Counted from the stretch's first letter, positions 16,959-25,397 are shown. The stretch: DNA of 64,000 bases from Paenibacillus sp. FSL H8-0048 (GCF_038002825.1 NZ_JBBODF010000001.1:496001-560000), one strand, 5' to 3'. A program made the numbers and translations. The notes: generated from the letters alone by a model not told the origin.

Positions 16959-17240
16959 ATGAACCTGGAAATCACCAAAGCAGAAATGAAACAAGTAGAG
17001 GATAGAAGTTTTGTGGGGAGAACGGTCTTTACATTAGAGAATCACCGTTCCCCTTATGAGATCACTTTCTACAGTTCCCGTGGAACCGAATGGGATTACA
17101 GCCTGAGCTTCGCCGGTGAGCCGGGGAGTGAGGAACAGTTCCTGGAAGTGGATGCGCTGCTGGAGAATGACGATGATCTGTACAATCAGCTGCTGGATGC
17201 AGCGCTGGATACCCAGGAGATCCCGGAAGAGGAAGCATAA
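16959..17240 (+). CDS. Hypothetical acidic protein, 93 aa
   Basis: A 93-residue soluble protein beginning MNLEITKAEMKQVEDRSFVG and ending in an acidic tail (NDDDLYNQLLD, QEIPEEEA). The middle (SPYEITFYSSRGTEWDYSLSFAG) looks like a small beta-rich domain. The family is not recognised. The AAGGAAGGAAAGAGG ribosome site, a TG-T-TATACT extended -10 about 45 bases upstream and a terminator after the stop support a single-gene transcript. Confidence 0.72.
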   Translation: MNLEITKAEMKQVEDRSFVGRTVFTLENHRSPYEITFYSSRGTEWDYSLSFAGEPGSEEQFLEVDALLENDDDLYNQLLDAALDTQEIPEEEA

Positions 17241-17260
17241 GCTTACTTGCGGATAAAACA

Positions 17261-17312
17261 ATGCGACCCCCGCCCGGCAGATTGCCTTGGACGAGCAGGG
17301 CCGCATTTTTTT
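17261..17312. terminator. Terminator between convergent genes
   Basis: ATGCGACCC (17261-17269) pairs with GGGCCGCAT (17298-17306), with one mismatch; T7 follows on the plus strand. It lies between the 93-residue gene and the converging TrkH gene. Confidence 0.7.
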
Positions 17313-17326
17313 GTGGCCGCCGGCCG

Positions 17327-18679
17327 TTATCCGATGGTGATATTGCCTTCCGGGTAACGGTACAGCTCCTTGCTGTTCTTCGGCTTCAGCGCATAGGCCA
17401 GGGTAAGCGGTCCGGTCCGGCCCACGAACATAAGAATGATTACCAGCAACTTGCCGATCGTGGTCAGCTCTGTGGTCAGTCCCATGGTGATGCCTGAGGT
17501 GCCGAAGGCGGACACTGCCTCGAACAATACGGTCAGGAAATCTGCGCGCTCTGTTACGGACAGCAGCATCGTGGAGATAACCACCAGCATCAGTGAGAGT
17601 AAGGTCATGGTAATAGCCCTATAGACATTCTCCTTCGAGATCCGGTGGCGGAACATTACAATATCTTCTTTGCCGCGCAGCTTGGCGTAGGCGGTGCTGG
17701 CCAGAATGGCAAAGGTGGTAATCTTGATTCCGCCGCCGGTAGAGCCTGGAGCCGCCCCGATGAACATCAGCAGAATCATCAGGAACTGGGTGGATTCCCG
17801 AAGCAGCGGAATCTCGATGGTTGTCACGCCGCCGGAACGGGGCGTAATAGCTTGCAGGAAGGAGGCCATAATCTTGCCTCCGGCATGCAGCGGCTTCAGT
17901 GTAGCGTTCAGCTCCAGCCAGAAGAAGATTATTGCTCCGACCAGAATCAGCACGGCTGAGGTCGCCAGCACAACCTTCGAGTGCAGCATCAGCCGCTTGC
18001 TCCTCCGGTAATCGATCACATCGGATAAGACGATGAAGCCGATTCCGCCCAGGAAGATCAACAGCATGGAGGTAATATTCACAACAGGATCTTCTACATA
18101 CCGGGTTAATCCGCTGAACGGCCCGTGAATATCCCCGAACAAATCGAAGCCCGCGTTGTTGAAGATGGAGATGCTATGGAACAGTCCATAATAAGCTGCT
18201 TTGCCTACCGGCATATCCACTACAAATCGGGCAGCCAGCAGAATGGCCCCGGTCAACTGAATCACCAGGGAATAGATTAGAACCCGGCGGATCAGCTTCA
18301 CAATCCCCTGCATGGAGTTCTGGTTCATGGATTCCTGCAGCAAGAGGCGTTCCTTCAATGAGATTCGTTTGTTCAGCACCAGAGTGATCAGCGTCGCCAT
18401 CGTTACGAAGCCGAGACCGCCGAACTGGAACAGCACCAGCAGTACGATCTGGCCGAAGGTTGAGAGCTGTGTTCCGGTGTCGATAACAGCAAGTCCGGTT
18501 ACGCAGGTGGCCGAGGTTGCCATGAACAGCGCATCAATGAAAGAGATTCTTCCGCCCGTAGAAGCAGCGGGCAGAGATAACAGCAGGGTTCCGGCAGCGA
18601 TCAGGACCACGAAGCCGAGGGATAGTATTTTGGGCGGTGTCAGCTTCAGATGTCCAAAGAAAAGGTTAGCCAAGTTCAT
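17327..18679 (-). CDS. TrkH/KtrB family potassium transporter
   Basis: A roughly 450-residue membrane protein made of four pore repeats, each with a filter loop: TSATCVTGLAV, SIFNNAGFDLFG, APGSTGGGIKITTF and AFGTSGITMGLT. These are the K+ (or K+/Na+) selectivity loops of the Trk/Ktr superfamily. The length and the start of homology (LKLTPPKILSLGF) fit KtrB, which works with a cytosolic KtrA subunit; none is encoded nearby. The start is uncertain. ATG 18679 is only one base from AGGAG, and the TTG six bases later has better spacing. A longer in-frame extension to 18760 has no support. Confidence 0.88.
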   Translation of the reverse strand: MNLANLFFGHLKLTPPKILSLGFVVLIAAGTLLLSLPAASTGGRISFIDALFMATSATCVTGLAVIDTGTQLSTFGQIVLLVLFQFGGLGFVTMATLITLVLNKRISLKERLLLQESMNQNSMQGIVKLIRRVLIYSLVIQLTGAILLAARFVVDMPVGKAAYYGLFHSISIFNNAGFDLFGDIHGPFSGLTRYVEDPVVNITSMLLIFLGGIGFIVLSDVIDYRRSKRLMLHSKVVLATSAVLILVGAIIFFWLELNATLKPLHAGGKIMASFLQAITPRSGGVTTIEIPLLRESTQFLMILLMFIGAAPGSTGGGIKITTFAILASTAYAKLRGKEDIVMFRHRISKENVYRAITMTLLSLMLVVISTMLLSVTERADFLTVLFEAVSAFGTSGITMGLTTELTTIGKLLVIILMFVGRTGPLTLAYALKPKNSKELYRYPEGNITIG

Positions 18680-18828
18680 TCTCCTGACAATAGGGATAGG
18701 ATCTGACAAGATTATAGCATAACTTCTATTCCCGTCACCAAGCAGGCAGGATATTGACATATTTTATCGAAATCATTATAGGCTATAGGATTCAACAACT
18801 TGCACTTATATGAGGAGGCTATACTGCT

Positions 18829-19188
18829 GTGACAAGTCCGATACGCAATCAGGTTGGCGCTGTCTTCATTCCGGTTAGTGATATCGAAAGGTCCAAAAAC
18901 TGGTATTGTAGCCTGCTGGGGCTGCCGCTGGACGGCGAGGTATTGTTCGGGCATCTGTATGATGTGCCGATGCAGGGACCGGGGATTGTACTGGACAGCA
19001 AAATATTCACGACGGAGTCCGTACTGAAGGTACCGACCTTCCATCTGCTTACAGAGGACATCGATGCCGCTTATGATTATGTCAAAGCCAGCGGAGCAGA
19101 GATCCTTACGGATATTGAGAATGACCATTGGTTTAACTTCAAGGACCCGGACGGAAATGTGCTGATGATCTGCCGCTCCGTCAATTAG
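18829..19188 (+). CDS. VOC family (glyoxalase/bleomycin resistance-like) protein
   Basis: A 119-residue protein with the betaalphabetabetabeta pattern of the vicinal-oxygen-chelate superfamily: VGAVFIPVSDIERSKNWYCSLLGLPLDG at the start, and an ending FKDPDGNVLMICRS that supplies the usual last metal-site strand. The specific reaction or ligand is unknown. The GTG start has GAGGAGG ten bases upstream. The stop codon runs into the first GTTAAT-N3-ATTAAT box at 19188. Confidence 0.85.
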   Translation: MTSPIRNQVGAVFIPVSDIERSKNWYCSLLGLPLDGEVLFGHLYDVPMQGPGIVLDSKIFTTESVLKVPTFHLLTEDIDAAYDYVKASGAEILTDIENDHWFNFKDPDGNVLMICRSVN

Positions 19189-19224
19189 TTAATCGGATTA
19201 ATTATATTTGTTAATTACATTAAT
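19188..19224. promoter_or_regulatory. Two GTTAAT-N3-ATTAAT boxes upstream of the GNAT gene
   Basis: GTTAATCGGATTAAT (19188-19202) and GTTAATTACATTAAT (19210-19224) start 22 bases apart, two helical turns. The second overlaps a possible -35 (TTAATT 19211-19216), with TAATAT 18 bases later. A copy of the box also overlaps the promoter at 40981. The regulator is unknown. Confidence 0.55.
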
Positions 19225-19267
19225 TATACAAGGATAATATGCAGCTTTTATCGTAGGGGGAATAAAA

Positions 19268-19774
19268 TTGAACGTAACACTGCGGGAGTTGCTTCCGGGA
19301 GATGCAGCAGCGTTGTTGAACCTCCAGCATCGTCTGGACGGGGAAACCGCCTTTATGCTCCTGGCCCCGGGCGAGAGACAGAGCGGCATTCCACAGGTGG
19401 AAGACATGATTAGAGGCTTAGGCCAAGCGGAGAACTCGCTTATTCTGGGAGCGGAAGCAGACGGTGAGCTTGCAGGTTATCTGTCAGTCGAAGGAGGTAC
19501 CTTCAGCCGCAATAGACACAGTGCTTATATTGTTACCGGCATCCTGAAGCAGTATCAGGGCAGGGGCATCGGCAGCGCATTGTTCAGTGAAATGGACCGG
19601 TGGGCCAGACAGTGCAGCCTGGTGCGTCTGGAGCTAACCGTGATGCAGCATAATGAAGGGGCGGTTGCGCTGTATAAGAGGCAAGGCTTTGAAATCGAGG
19701 GATTGAAGCCAAAATCGCTGCTGGTGGACGGGCAATGGGTGGATGAATACTATATGGGTAAAGTGTATAGTTAA
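19268..19774 (+). CDS. GNAT family N-acetyltransferase
   Basis: A 168-residue acetyltransferase of the RimI/YkkB type. The acetyl-CoA loop is visible as YQGRGIGSALFSEMDRWARQ, followed by RLELTVMQHNEGAVALYKRQGFEIEG, the standard GNAT C-terminal half. The TTG start (19268) follows TAGGGGGA. The substrate is not predictable. It is flanked on both sides by GTTAAT-type dyads (19188-19224 and 19770-19784). Confidence 0.87.
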   Translation: MNVTLRELLPGDAAALLNLQHRLDGETAFMLLAPGERQSGIPQVEDMIRGLGQAENSLILGAEADGELAGYLSVEGGTFSRNRHSAYIVTGILKQYQGRGIGSALFSEMDRWARQCSLVRLELTVMQHNEGAVALYKRQGFEIEGLKPKSLLVDGQWVDEYYMGKVYS

Positions 19775-19784
19775 TCGCATTAAC
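19770..19784. promoter_or_regulatory. GTTAATCGCATTAAC dyad after the GNAT gene
   Basis: Fourth instance of the GTTAAT-N3-ATTAAY box, overlapping the GNAT stop codon. With flanks it extends to TAGTTAAT-CG-CATTAACTA. The function is unknown. Confidence 0.4.
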
Positions 19785-19837
19785 TATAAGGGCAAAATCA
19801 TTTCAACTGATAAAGAAGATTATCTTCGCGTGAACAC

Positions 19838-19966
19838 AATGTATGTTGTTTTTCACATACATTCAGACCGTGTGCCTATTTGCGAGCACAATGTATGCTG
19901 TTTTTCACATACACTCAGACCATATACCCGTTTGTAGCACAATTTATACTGTTTTTCACATACATT
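19838..19966 (-). repeat. Array of three 26-bp palindromes, 51-52 bp period (copy 2)
   Basis: Palindromes at 19838-19863, 19890-19915 and 19941-19966 share the form AATGTATG-TGTTTTTCA-CATACATT (one side slightly varied). The linkers CAGACCGTGTGCC...GAGCAC are the reverse complement of the linkers in the 6056 array. It is therefore the same element inserted in the other orientation. Confidence 0.82.
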
Positions 19967-20053
19967 TGGTCCGTATGCCGATGTACCAGTCAATTGTATT
20001 CGGTTTAATCATACCTTCAACCTTTCTATAGTTTGCTAATATAGGAACGAAAT

Positions 20054-20087
20054 AAGGCGCTCCCCCGTAACTCAAGGGGAGCGCCTT
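20054..20087 (-). terminator. Terminator of the CNNM/CorC gene
   Basis: A perfect 12-bp stem AAGGCGCTCCCC/GGGGAGCGCCTT with a 10-base loop; on the minus strand it is followed by ATTTCG. It is 26 bases past the stop of the minus-strand gene. Confidence 0.82.
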
Positions 20088-20112
20088 ACTTGTTGCAGCT
20101 TATCTATACGCT

Positions 20113-21435
20113 TTACTCGCTGTGTGCATCCGAATCTTCGGTGACTGGAAGATCGATCAGGATCTCCACCTTGCGGATACGGTGGCGGTTCATTTCGCGG
20201 ACGGTCAGGGTGACATGCTCGTAGGTGAGGCTTTTGCCGACAGCCGGTTCTTCCATATGGCTGTAGAGCCATCCGCCGATGGTGGTGACTTCTTCATCAT
20301 GGAAATCAAGTCCGGTAAGATCCTTGACCTCCAGCAGGGAGACATTGCCGTCGAACAGATAATGAGTATCGCTCAGCTTCTCCACATTGCGGCGCTCATC
20401 CTCGTCGAACTCATCGCGGATCTCACCGACGATCTCTTCGAGAATGTCCTCAATCGTAATCAGGCCGGAGGTGCCGCCGTATTCATCCAACAGCAGGGCG
20501 ATATGGACGCGCTCCTTCTGCATACGGGTCAGCAGTGTTTTCACTGGCGTAACTTCCGATACGGTCACCAGCGGCAGGATCAGGCTTTTGAAATCGAAAT
20601 CAGGATTGTTGTCGTATTGCAGGTAGAGCTGCTTGGTATTGATCATACCAATGATATTGTCTTTGCTGCCGTCAGCTACAGGGAAGCGGGTGTACTGCTC
20701 CTTGCGGATAATATCAATATTCTCCTGCAGCGAATGATCGGTGAACAGGCATACCATATCTGTCCGGGGAACCATAATTTCCTTAGCGAGCATCTCATCA
20801 AAGGTGAAAATCCGGTTAACATAACCATATTCCGCTTTGTTGATTTTGCCGCTCTCATAGCTCTCGGACAGGATCAGGCGGATCTCGTCTTCACTGTGCG
20901 CGTCGCCGTGTTCACTGGCAGGCTTCATGCCGAACATACGGACGAGCAGGTTGGCGGAACCGTTCATGAACCAAATCAAAGGGTACAATATTCTGTAGAA
21001 CCAAATAATCAGCGGTGCGGTAAATTGACCAATTTTCTCCGGAATATTAATAGCGGCGGTCTTCGGTGCAAGCTCACCGACCACGACGTGGAGGAAGGTA
21101 GCGATAATGAAGGCCAAAGCAAAAGCAATGGGCTTACTAACGTTATGGCTCACACCAGCCAGATCAAACAATGGAATGAGCAGCTGCTCAAAAGCAGGCT
21201 CTGCCAATGCCCCGATCCCGAGTGCAGTAATCGTGATACCGAGCTGGCAGGCGGATAAATATCCGTCCAGGTTAGCGGCTACCCGCTGTACTGCCAGTGC
21301 GTTCTTCTTGCCGTCCAGCACCATTTGGCTGACCTGGCTTCCCCGTAATCTCACTACTGCAAACTCCGTCGCTACAAAAAATGCGGTTAAAATAATCAAA
21401 ATTGCCACGAGCGTCAAACTAAGTCCTATACCCAT
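20113..21435 (-). CDS. CNNM/CorC (HlyC) family membrane protein
   Basis: A 440-residue protein with an N-terminal CNNM (DUF21) domain of three to four helices (starting MGIGLSLTLVAILIIL; FVATEFAVVRLRGSQV; GELAPKTAAI). A CBS pair follows (from AKEIMVPRTDMVCLF to LLDEYGGTSGLITIEDILEEIVGEI), and a CorC_HlyC C-terminal domain. Members are linked to Mg2+ or Na+ handling; hemolysin is only a historical name. The start is set at 21435 because homology begins there; a longer frame to 21900 would overlap the opposing gene and has no domain content. Confidence 0.88.
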   Translation of the reverse strand: MGIGLSLTLVAILIILTAFFVATEFAVVRLRGSQVSQMVLDGKKNALAVQRVAANLDGYLSACQLGITITALGIGALAEPAFEQLLIPLFDLAGVSHNVSKPIAFALAFIIATFLHVVVGELAPKTAAINIPEKIGQFTAPLIIWFYRILYPLIWFMNGSANLLVRMFGMKPASEHGDAHSEDEIRLILSESYESGKINKAEYGYVNRIFTFDEMLAKEIMVPRTDMVCLFTDHSLQENIDIIRKEQYTRFPVADGSKDNIIGMINTKQLYLQYDNNPDFDFKSLILPLVTVSEVTPVKTLLTRMQKERVHIALLLDEYGGTSGLITIEDILEEIVGEIRDEFDEDERRNVEKLSDTHYLFDGNVSLLEVKDLTGLDFHDEEVTTIGGWLYSHMEEPAVGKSLTYEHVTLTVREMNRHRIRKVEILIDLPVTEDSDAHSE

Positions 21436-21550
21436 ATAATCTTTACCATCCCTTTCGTCCCTAAAATAGGTTATACTCATATTATGAGTTCTTATGAACC
21501 TATTGTACGAACTTTTCAGTGAAATATCAAACGGTGGAGGGTTGCCAGCT

Positions 21551-22318
21551 ATGGAAGCTTTTACACTTAGCCGGATAGAGATGTCCGGACTGTTACTGTC
21601 TCTAGGGCCGAACTCGGAGCGGAAGCCGCTCCATATTCTGCAGGAAGCCTGGACGAAGTTCCACCGCGACGAGGTGCGGGAGGGGACAAGTCTGCCCGCT
21701 TTTCTATCCACGGATATCCCCCCGATTCTGCATAAGCTGATTAAAGGCAGCGGCGTCAAAGGGCTGTCCCTGGGTGAAATTGCTTCGCTTGGCGGTCTGA
21801 TTGAGTATTCCACGTTATCCGTCTCTGCTATGCAGAATTGGGTGAAGCGAGATTTCAAGGAATATCTCGGGTCCCCGCGTGAAGGGAAGAAGTACTCCAT
21901 TAATCAGGCGGCCATCCTATTTATAATAGACGATCTGAAGGCGGCGCTTGATTTCGAGAGCATCAGGCAGCTCTTCCGAATGCTGTTCCTGGCGCCTGAA
22001 CGTGATGACGATGATCTGGTGGAACCGGCCCAGCTGTATCACGGGTATGCGGAGCTGTTCGAGGAGATTAAGAGCCGTTCCCCGGTTCCGGCTGAGGGAC
22101 AGGCTTTGACAGGGAATCCCAAGGAATATCAGTGGAAATCGGACAGCGGAATTAAGTCGGCCATGGACAAAATGATGAAGCGGCTCAGCCACCTGAGCAG
22201 AGGGCAGCGGGATGCGGTGCAGAATATGCTGCTGATTGCTGCGATCTCGGTGCAGACCTGTTATTTTCAGGCGATGGCCCGGCAATATTTTAATGCGGTG
22301 TTATTCCTTGATTTTTGA
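21551..22318 (+). CDS. DUF1836 domain-containing protein
   Basis: A 255-residue protein. The central segment LGGLIEYSTLSVSAMQNWVKRDFKEYLGSP followed by YSINQAAILFIIDDLKAALDFESI is the DUF1836 signature, which contains a MerR-like helix-turn-helix, so a DNA-binding role is plausible but untested. The C-terminal part (YFQAMARQYFNAVLFLDF) is helical. ATG 21551 has GTGGAGGG ten bases upstream. It is divergent from the CNNM gene across about 115 bases. Confidence 0.8.
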   Translation: MEAFTLSRIEMSGLLLSLGPNSERKPLHILQEAWTKFHRDEVREGTSLPAFLSTDIPPILHKLIKGSGVKGLSLGEIASLGGLIEYSTLSVSAMQNWVKRDFKEYLGSPREGKKYSINQAAILFIIDDLKAALDFESIRQLFRMLFLAPERDDDDLVEPAQLYHGYAELFEEIKSRSPVPAEGQALTGNPKEYQWKSDSGIKSAMDKMMKRLSHLSRGQRDAVQNMLLIAAISVQTCYFQAMARQYFNAVLFLDF

Positions 22319-22347
22319 ACCATCCACTTCTAGAATGTGTAAGTGAT

Positions 22348-22582
22348 ACTATATAAATTGAACTTATGATTTTTGTGTTTTGGGATTAGCCGTGACTCCA
22401 GAGAAGTTTTGGACTTCCGGCCGCTGCCCTTCTACAGATTTCATGATTTTATACCGTTTTTAACGGTTGAAATCCGTAGACAAAGGCGGTCGCTACCGCT
22501 CCTCCAGTTCCAAAATTCCCCTCCGCCACTTTTCCTTTAACTTAAATTTTTAGTTCAATCTATTTAGTTCAATCTATATAGT
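22348..22582. repeat. MITE-like element, copy A (235 bp)
   Basis: Bounded by ACTATATAAATTGAACT (22348-22364) and AGTTCAATCTATATAGT (22566-22582), a near-perfect 17-bp terminal inverted repeat. Inside lie GTGACTCCAGAGAAGTTTTG, a central hairpin ACCGTT-TTT-AACGGT with an outer CTACAGATTTCA arm, and TCCAAAATTCCCCTCCGCC. It has no coding capacity. Copy B is at 30698-30917, and a related core lies at 59061-59245. Confidence 0.8.
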
Positions 22583-22626
22583 TAGGTATTATTGTAACGG
22601 GAATCAGGGGAGAGGGGCCTTAAGTC

Positions 22627-23844
22627 ATGTGGAATCAAATGTCGCTGCTGCAGAATCCGAAGCAGCGGAAGCTGCTCTTCAGTGCAGGTCTAAGCTGGAT
22701 GTTCGACGCGATGGATGTAGGGATGATCTCGTTCGTCGTGGCTGCACTGGCCAAGGAATGGTCGCTGGGACCGGAGAAAATCGGCTATTTAACCAGCATT
22801 AACTCAGTGGGGATGGCCGTCGGTGCGGCTGCAGCCGGGATTATGGCGGACCGCTTCGGCCGCAAATCGGTGCTGCTGTGGACGCTGCTGATCTTCTCGA
22901 TTGCAAGCGGATTGTCGGCCTTCGCCGCAGGCTATGCAGTACTGTGTGTGCTGCGCTTCATTGCCGGCTTCGGGCTCGGCGGAGAGCTGCCGGTGGCTTC
23001 GACACTGGTATCCGAGAGCATGCCGGTCAAGGAAAGAGGCCGGGCTGTGGTGCTGCTGGAGAGCTTCTGGGCGCTCGGCTGGATTCTGTCGGCGCTGATT
23101 GCGTACTTCGTCATTCCAGATTACGGCTGGCGGGTCGCCTTCGCCATCGGGGCGGTACCGGCGCTATATGCGCTCTATCTGCGCAGGGCAATCGATGACT
23201 CACCGAAGTTCGCGGAGATCAAGAAAGCTCCTCCAGTGCCCCTGCGTAAGCGTGTGGCGGCAGTCTGGTCGGCAGAGCACCGCCGCTCGACCATCATGCT
23301 GTGGATTCTGTGGTTCACTGTAGTCTTCTCTTATTATGGAATGTTCCTGTGGCTGCCGACGGTAATGGTGCTGAAGGGCTTCAGTCTGGTCAAAAGCTTC
23401 GAATATGTGCTGATCATGACACTCGCCCAGCTGCCGGGATATTTCACCGCCGCCTATTTCATCGAGAAATACGGCCGCAAATTCGTACTGGTCATCTACC
23501 TCCTGCTGACAGCCGTCAGCGCGGCCTGGTTCGGGAATTCAACGACCGAGGGGATGCTGATGGCTGCCGGGATCTGCCTGTCGTTCTTCAACCTGGGAGC
23601 CTGGGGCGGGATGTACGCATATACGCCTGAGCTGTATCCGACTAAAATCCGTTCCACTGGTGCCGGACTCGCCACCTCCTTTGGACGGATAGGCGGCATT
23701 ATTGCTCCAACGCTGGTCGGGCTGATGGTCGGCAAGGCGGTCGGGATCGGCTCCATCTTCATGATCTTCTTCGTCACGATTGTAATCGGCGCCTTGGCGG
23801 TGCTGTTCCTGGGGAAAGAAACGAAGGGACTGGAGCTAGAGTAG
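22627..23844 (+). CDS. niaP: NiaP-type MFS transporter (niacin/nicotinamide uptake)
   Basis: A 405-residue major facilitator with twelve predicted helices. Several stretches match my recollection of Bacillus NiaP (YceI) almost word for word: FDAMDVGMISFVVAAL, GLGGELPVASTLVSES, VVLLESFWALGW, FSYYGMFLWLP, SFEYVLIMTLAQLPGYF, FFNLGAWGGMYAYTPELYPT. The A-loop motif is ADRFGRKSV. NiaP imports niacin or nicotinamide for NAD synthesis; related paralogues carry other aromatic acids, so the substrate is likely but not certain. I did not find a convincing NiaR operator upstream. A terminator follows at 23895-23922. Confidence 0.8.
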   Translation: MWNQMSLLQNPKQRKLLFSAGLSWMFDAMDVGMISFVVAALAKEWSLGPEKIGYLTSINSVGMAVGAAAAGIMADRFGRKSVLLWTLLIFSIASGLSAFAAGYAVLCVLRFIAGFGLGGELPVASTLVSESMPVKERGRAVVLLESFWALGWILSALIAYFVIPDYGWRVAFAIGAVPALYALYLRRAIDDSPKFAEIKKAPPVPLRKRVAAVWSAEHRRSTIMLWILWFTVVFSYYGMFLWLPTVMVLKGFSLVKSFEYVLIMTLAQLPGYFTAAYFIEKYGRKFVLVIYLLLTAVSAAWFGNSTTEGMLMAAGICLSFFNLGAWGGMYAYTPELYPTKIRSTGAGLATSFGRIGGIIAPTLVGLMVGKAVGIGSIFMIFFVTIVIGALAVLFLGKETKGLELE

Positions 23845-23894
23845 ACTGCTTACCGAACAGATTCATACTTAACAGAACAATCCAGGACTAATAG

Positions 23895-23922
23895 GCCAGC
23901 CGGAAGATTCCGGCTGGCTTTT
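23895..23922 (+). terminator. Terminator after niaP
   Basis: GCCAGCCGGAA/TTCCGGCTGGC, an 11-bp perfect stem, followed by TTTT. Confidence 0.9.
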
Positions 23923-23959
23923 GTCTTACTTATTTGATAGAACCCCTTACTTTTCTGGA

Positions 23960-24009
23960 TTTACCCTATGCAGAGCCTTCCGTATAATCATTTATGTAAC
24001 CGCTTACTT
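23960..24009 (+). promoter_or_regulatory. Promoter with CcpA cre site for the sugar ABC operon
   Basis: TTTACC (23960-23965), a 17-base spacer and TATAAT (23983-23988) form the promoter. ATGTAACCGCTTACTT (23994-24009) matches every position of the cre consensus WTGNAANCGNWNNCWW and covers the expected start of transcription. CcpA repression in rich carbon is the natural reading. Confidence 0.8.
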
Positions 24010-24031
24010 CACAAATTTGAGGAGGCAACAG

Positions 24032-25375
24032 ATGACAATCAAGGGGACTAAAGGACTTGTACTGCTTCTAAGCTCCATATTGCTGATGACTACGGCCGGA
24101 TGCTCATCCGGCGATGCGAATGCACCGGACGGAGCCAAGGCTTCATCCAAGACAGAGGGCTCGGCACCTGCAATTGAGCTGCGCATGACCTGGTGGGGCT
24201 CACAGACACGCCACGATCTGACCACCAAGATGATCAAGCGCTTCGAGGAGAAGAATCCGGGCATCACGATTAAACCGGAATATTCCGGCTGGGACGGCTA
24301 TTTCGATAAGCTGTCTACTCAGGTAGCAGGCTCGAATGCTCCGGACATCATTCAGATGGACTATGCGTTCCTGTCCGATTACGCCAAGCGCGGCACCTTG
24401 CTTGACCTGACGCCTTATACCCAGGATGGCACGCTGCGGACAGAGGACCATGATAGCAGCATGCTCTCGGCAGGAAGCATTGACGGCAAATTGTATGCCG
24501 TTACCCTTGGAGTGAACGCTCCCGGCGTCGTCTATAACGCCTCTGTGCTACAGGAGCTGGGAATTGCGGAGCCGCAGGAGTCATGGACGTGGAAGGATTT
24601 TGCGGAGATGGCGAATGCGATTGCTAAGAAGAAGGGCGACGGCTATTATGGGACGCCGGATATTTCGGGCACTACGAACATCTTCGAGGTATTCGTGCGC
24701 CAGAACGGGAGCGGACTGTTCGCCGGGAACAAGCTCGGGGTCTCCCAGGAGGTCATCGATGAATGGTTCAAGTACTGGCAGGAGCTGCGGGACAGTGGCG
24801 GCGCTACAACGGCAGAAGTAACTGCCGCGATGACGAATGCGCTGGAGACCCGGCCGCTGTCCGTTGGCCAGTCTGCCCTTGATTTCGCCTGGTCCAACCA
24901 ATTGATTACCTATCAGAATGTGCTGAAGGATCAGAGCCAGAAGCTGAAGATGCAGGTGATTCCGCATATGGAAGGAGAGCAGAAGATCGGCGAATATCTG
25001 AAGCCCGGCCAGTTCATCTCCGGGAATGCCAAGACCAAGTATCCCAAGGAGGTAGCGAAGCTCATCGACTTCATGGTCAACGACCCGGAAGGCACCGCTA
25101 TTCTCGGGGCTGAACGGGGAGTGCCGGTCAATTCCGCAGTCCGGGAGCAGCTGAAGCCGTCGCTAACCGCCGAGGAGCAGTTAATCTTTGATTTTATCGA
25201 TGTGGTCTCCAAGCATTCCAGTGATATTGACCCGCCTTACCCGCAGGGCTTCTCGGAGATTGATAAGAACTTCAAGAGCGCCAGCGAGCAGATATCCTTC
25301 GGTCAGGCTGGCGTTCCGCAGGTAACCGAACAGTTCATCTCCGGTGCTAACGCCATACTGGACAAGGCCAAATAA
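24032..25375 (+). CDS. Sugar ABC transporter substrate-binding lipoprotein
   Basis: A 447-residue extracellular solute-binding protein, family 1. The signal peptide ends in a lipobox (MTTAGC, Cys 25). The mature part begins with a Gly/Ala/Ser spacer, then LRMTWWGSQTRHDLTTKMIKRFEEKNPG, ending in an ATP-independent binding fold typical of oligosaccharide importers. ATG 24032 follows GAGGAGGC. It heads an operon with two permeases, a histidine kinase and a response regulator, under the cre-bearing promoter at 23960-24009. No ATPase gene is present; a shared MsmX-like ATPase elsewhere is probable. The substrate is unknown, most likely a plant oligosaccharide. Confidence 0.9.
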   Translation: MTIKGTKGLVLLLSSILLMTTAGCSSGDANAPDGAKASSKTEGSAPAIELRMTWWGSQTRHDLTTKMIKRFEEKNPGITIKPEYSGWDGYFDKLSTQVAGSNAPDIIQMDYAFLSDYAKRGTLLDLTPYTQDGTLRTEDHDSSMLSAGSIDGKLYAVTLGVNAPGVVYNASVLQELGIAEPQESWTWKDFAEMANAIAKKKGDGYYGTPDISGTTNIFEVFVRQNGSGLFAGNKLGVSQEVIDEWFKYWQELRDSGGATTAEVTAAMTNALETRPLSVGQSALDFAWSNQLITYQNVLKDQSQKLKMQVIPHMEGEQKIGEYLKPGQFISGNAKTKYPKEVAKLIDFMVNDPEGTAILGAERGVPVNSAVREQLKPSLTAEEQLIFDFIDVVSKHSSDIDPPYPQGFSEIDKNFKSASEQISFGQAGVPQVTEQFISGANAILDKAK

Positions 25376-25397
25376 ATATAGAGGAGGGAGAGAGCCA

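Noticed and set aside
21436..21900. N-terminal extension of the CNNM/CorC protein
   Set aside because: It overlaps the opposing DUF1836 gene, has no signal or domain content, and homology begins at 21435.
22583..22626. NiaR operator before niaP
   Set aside because: No recognisable dyad in the 44 bases between the MITE-like element and the start codon.
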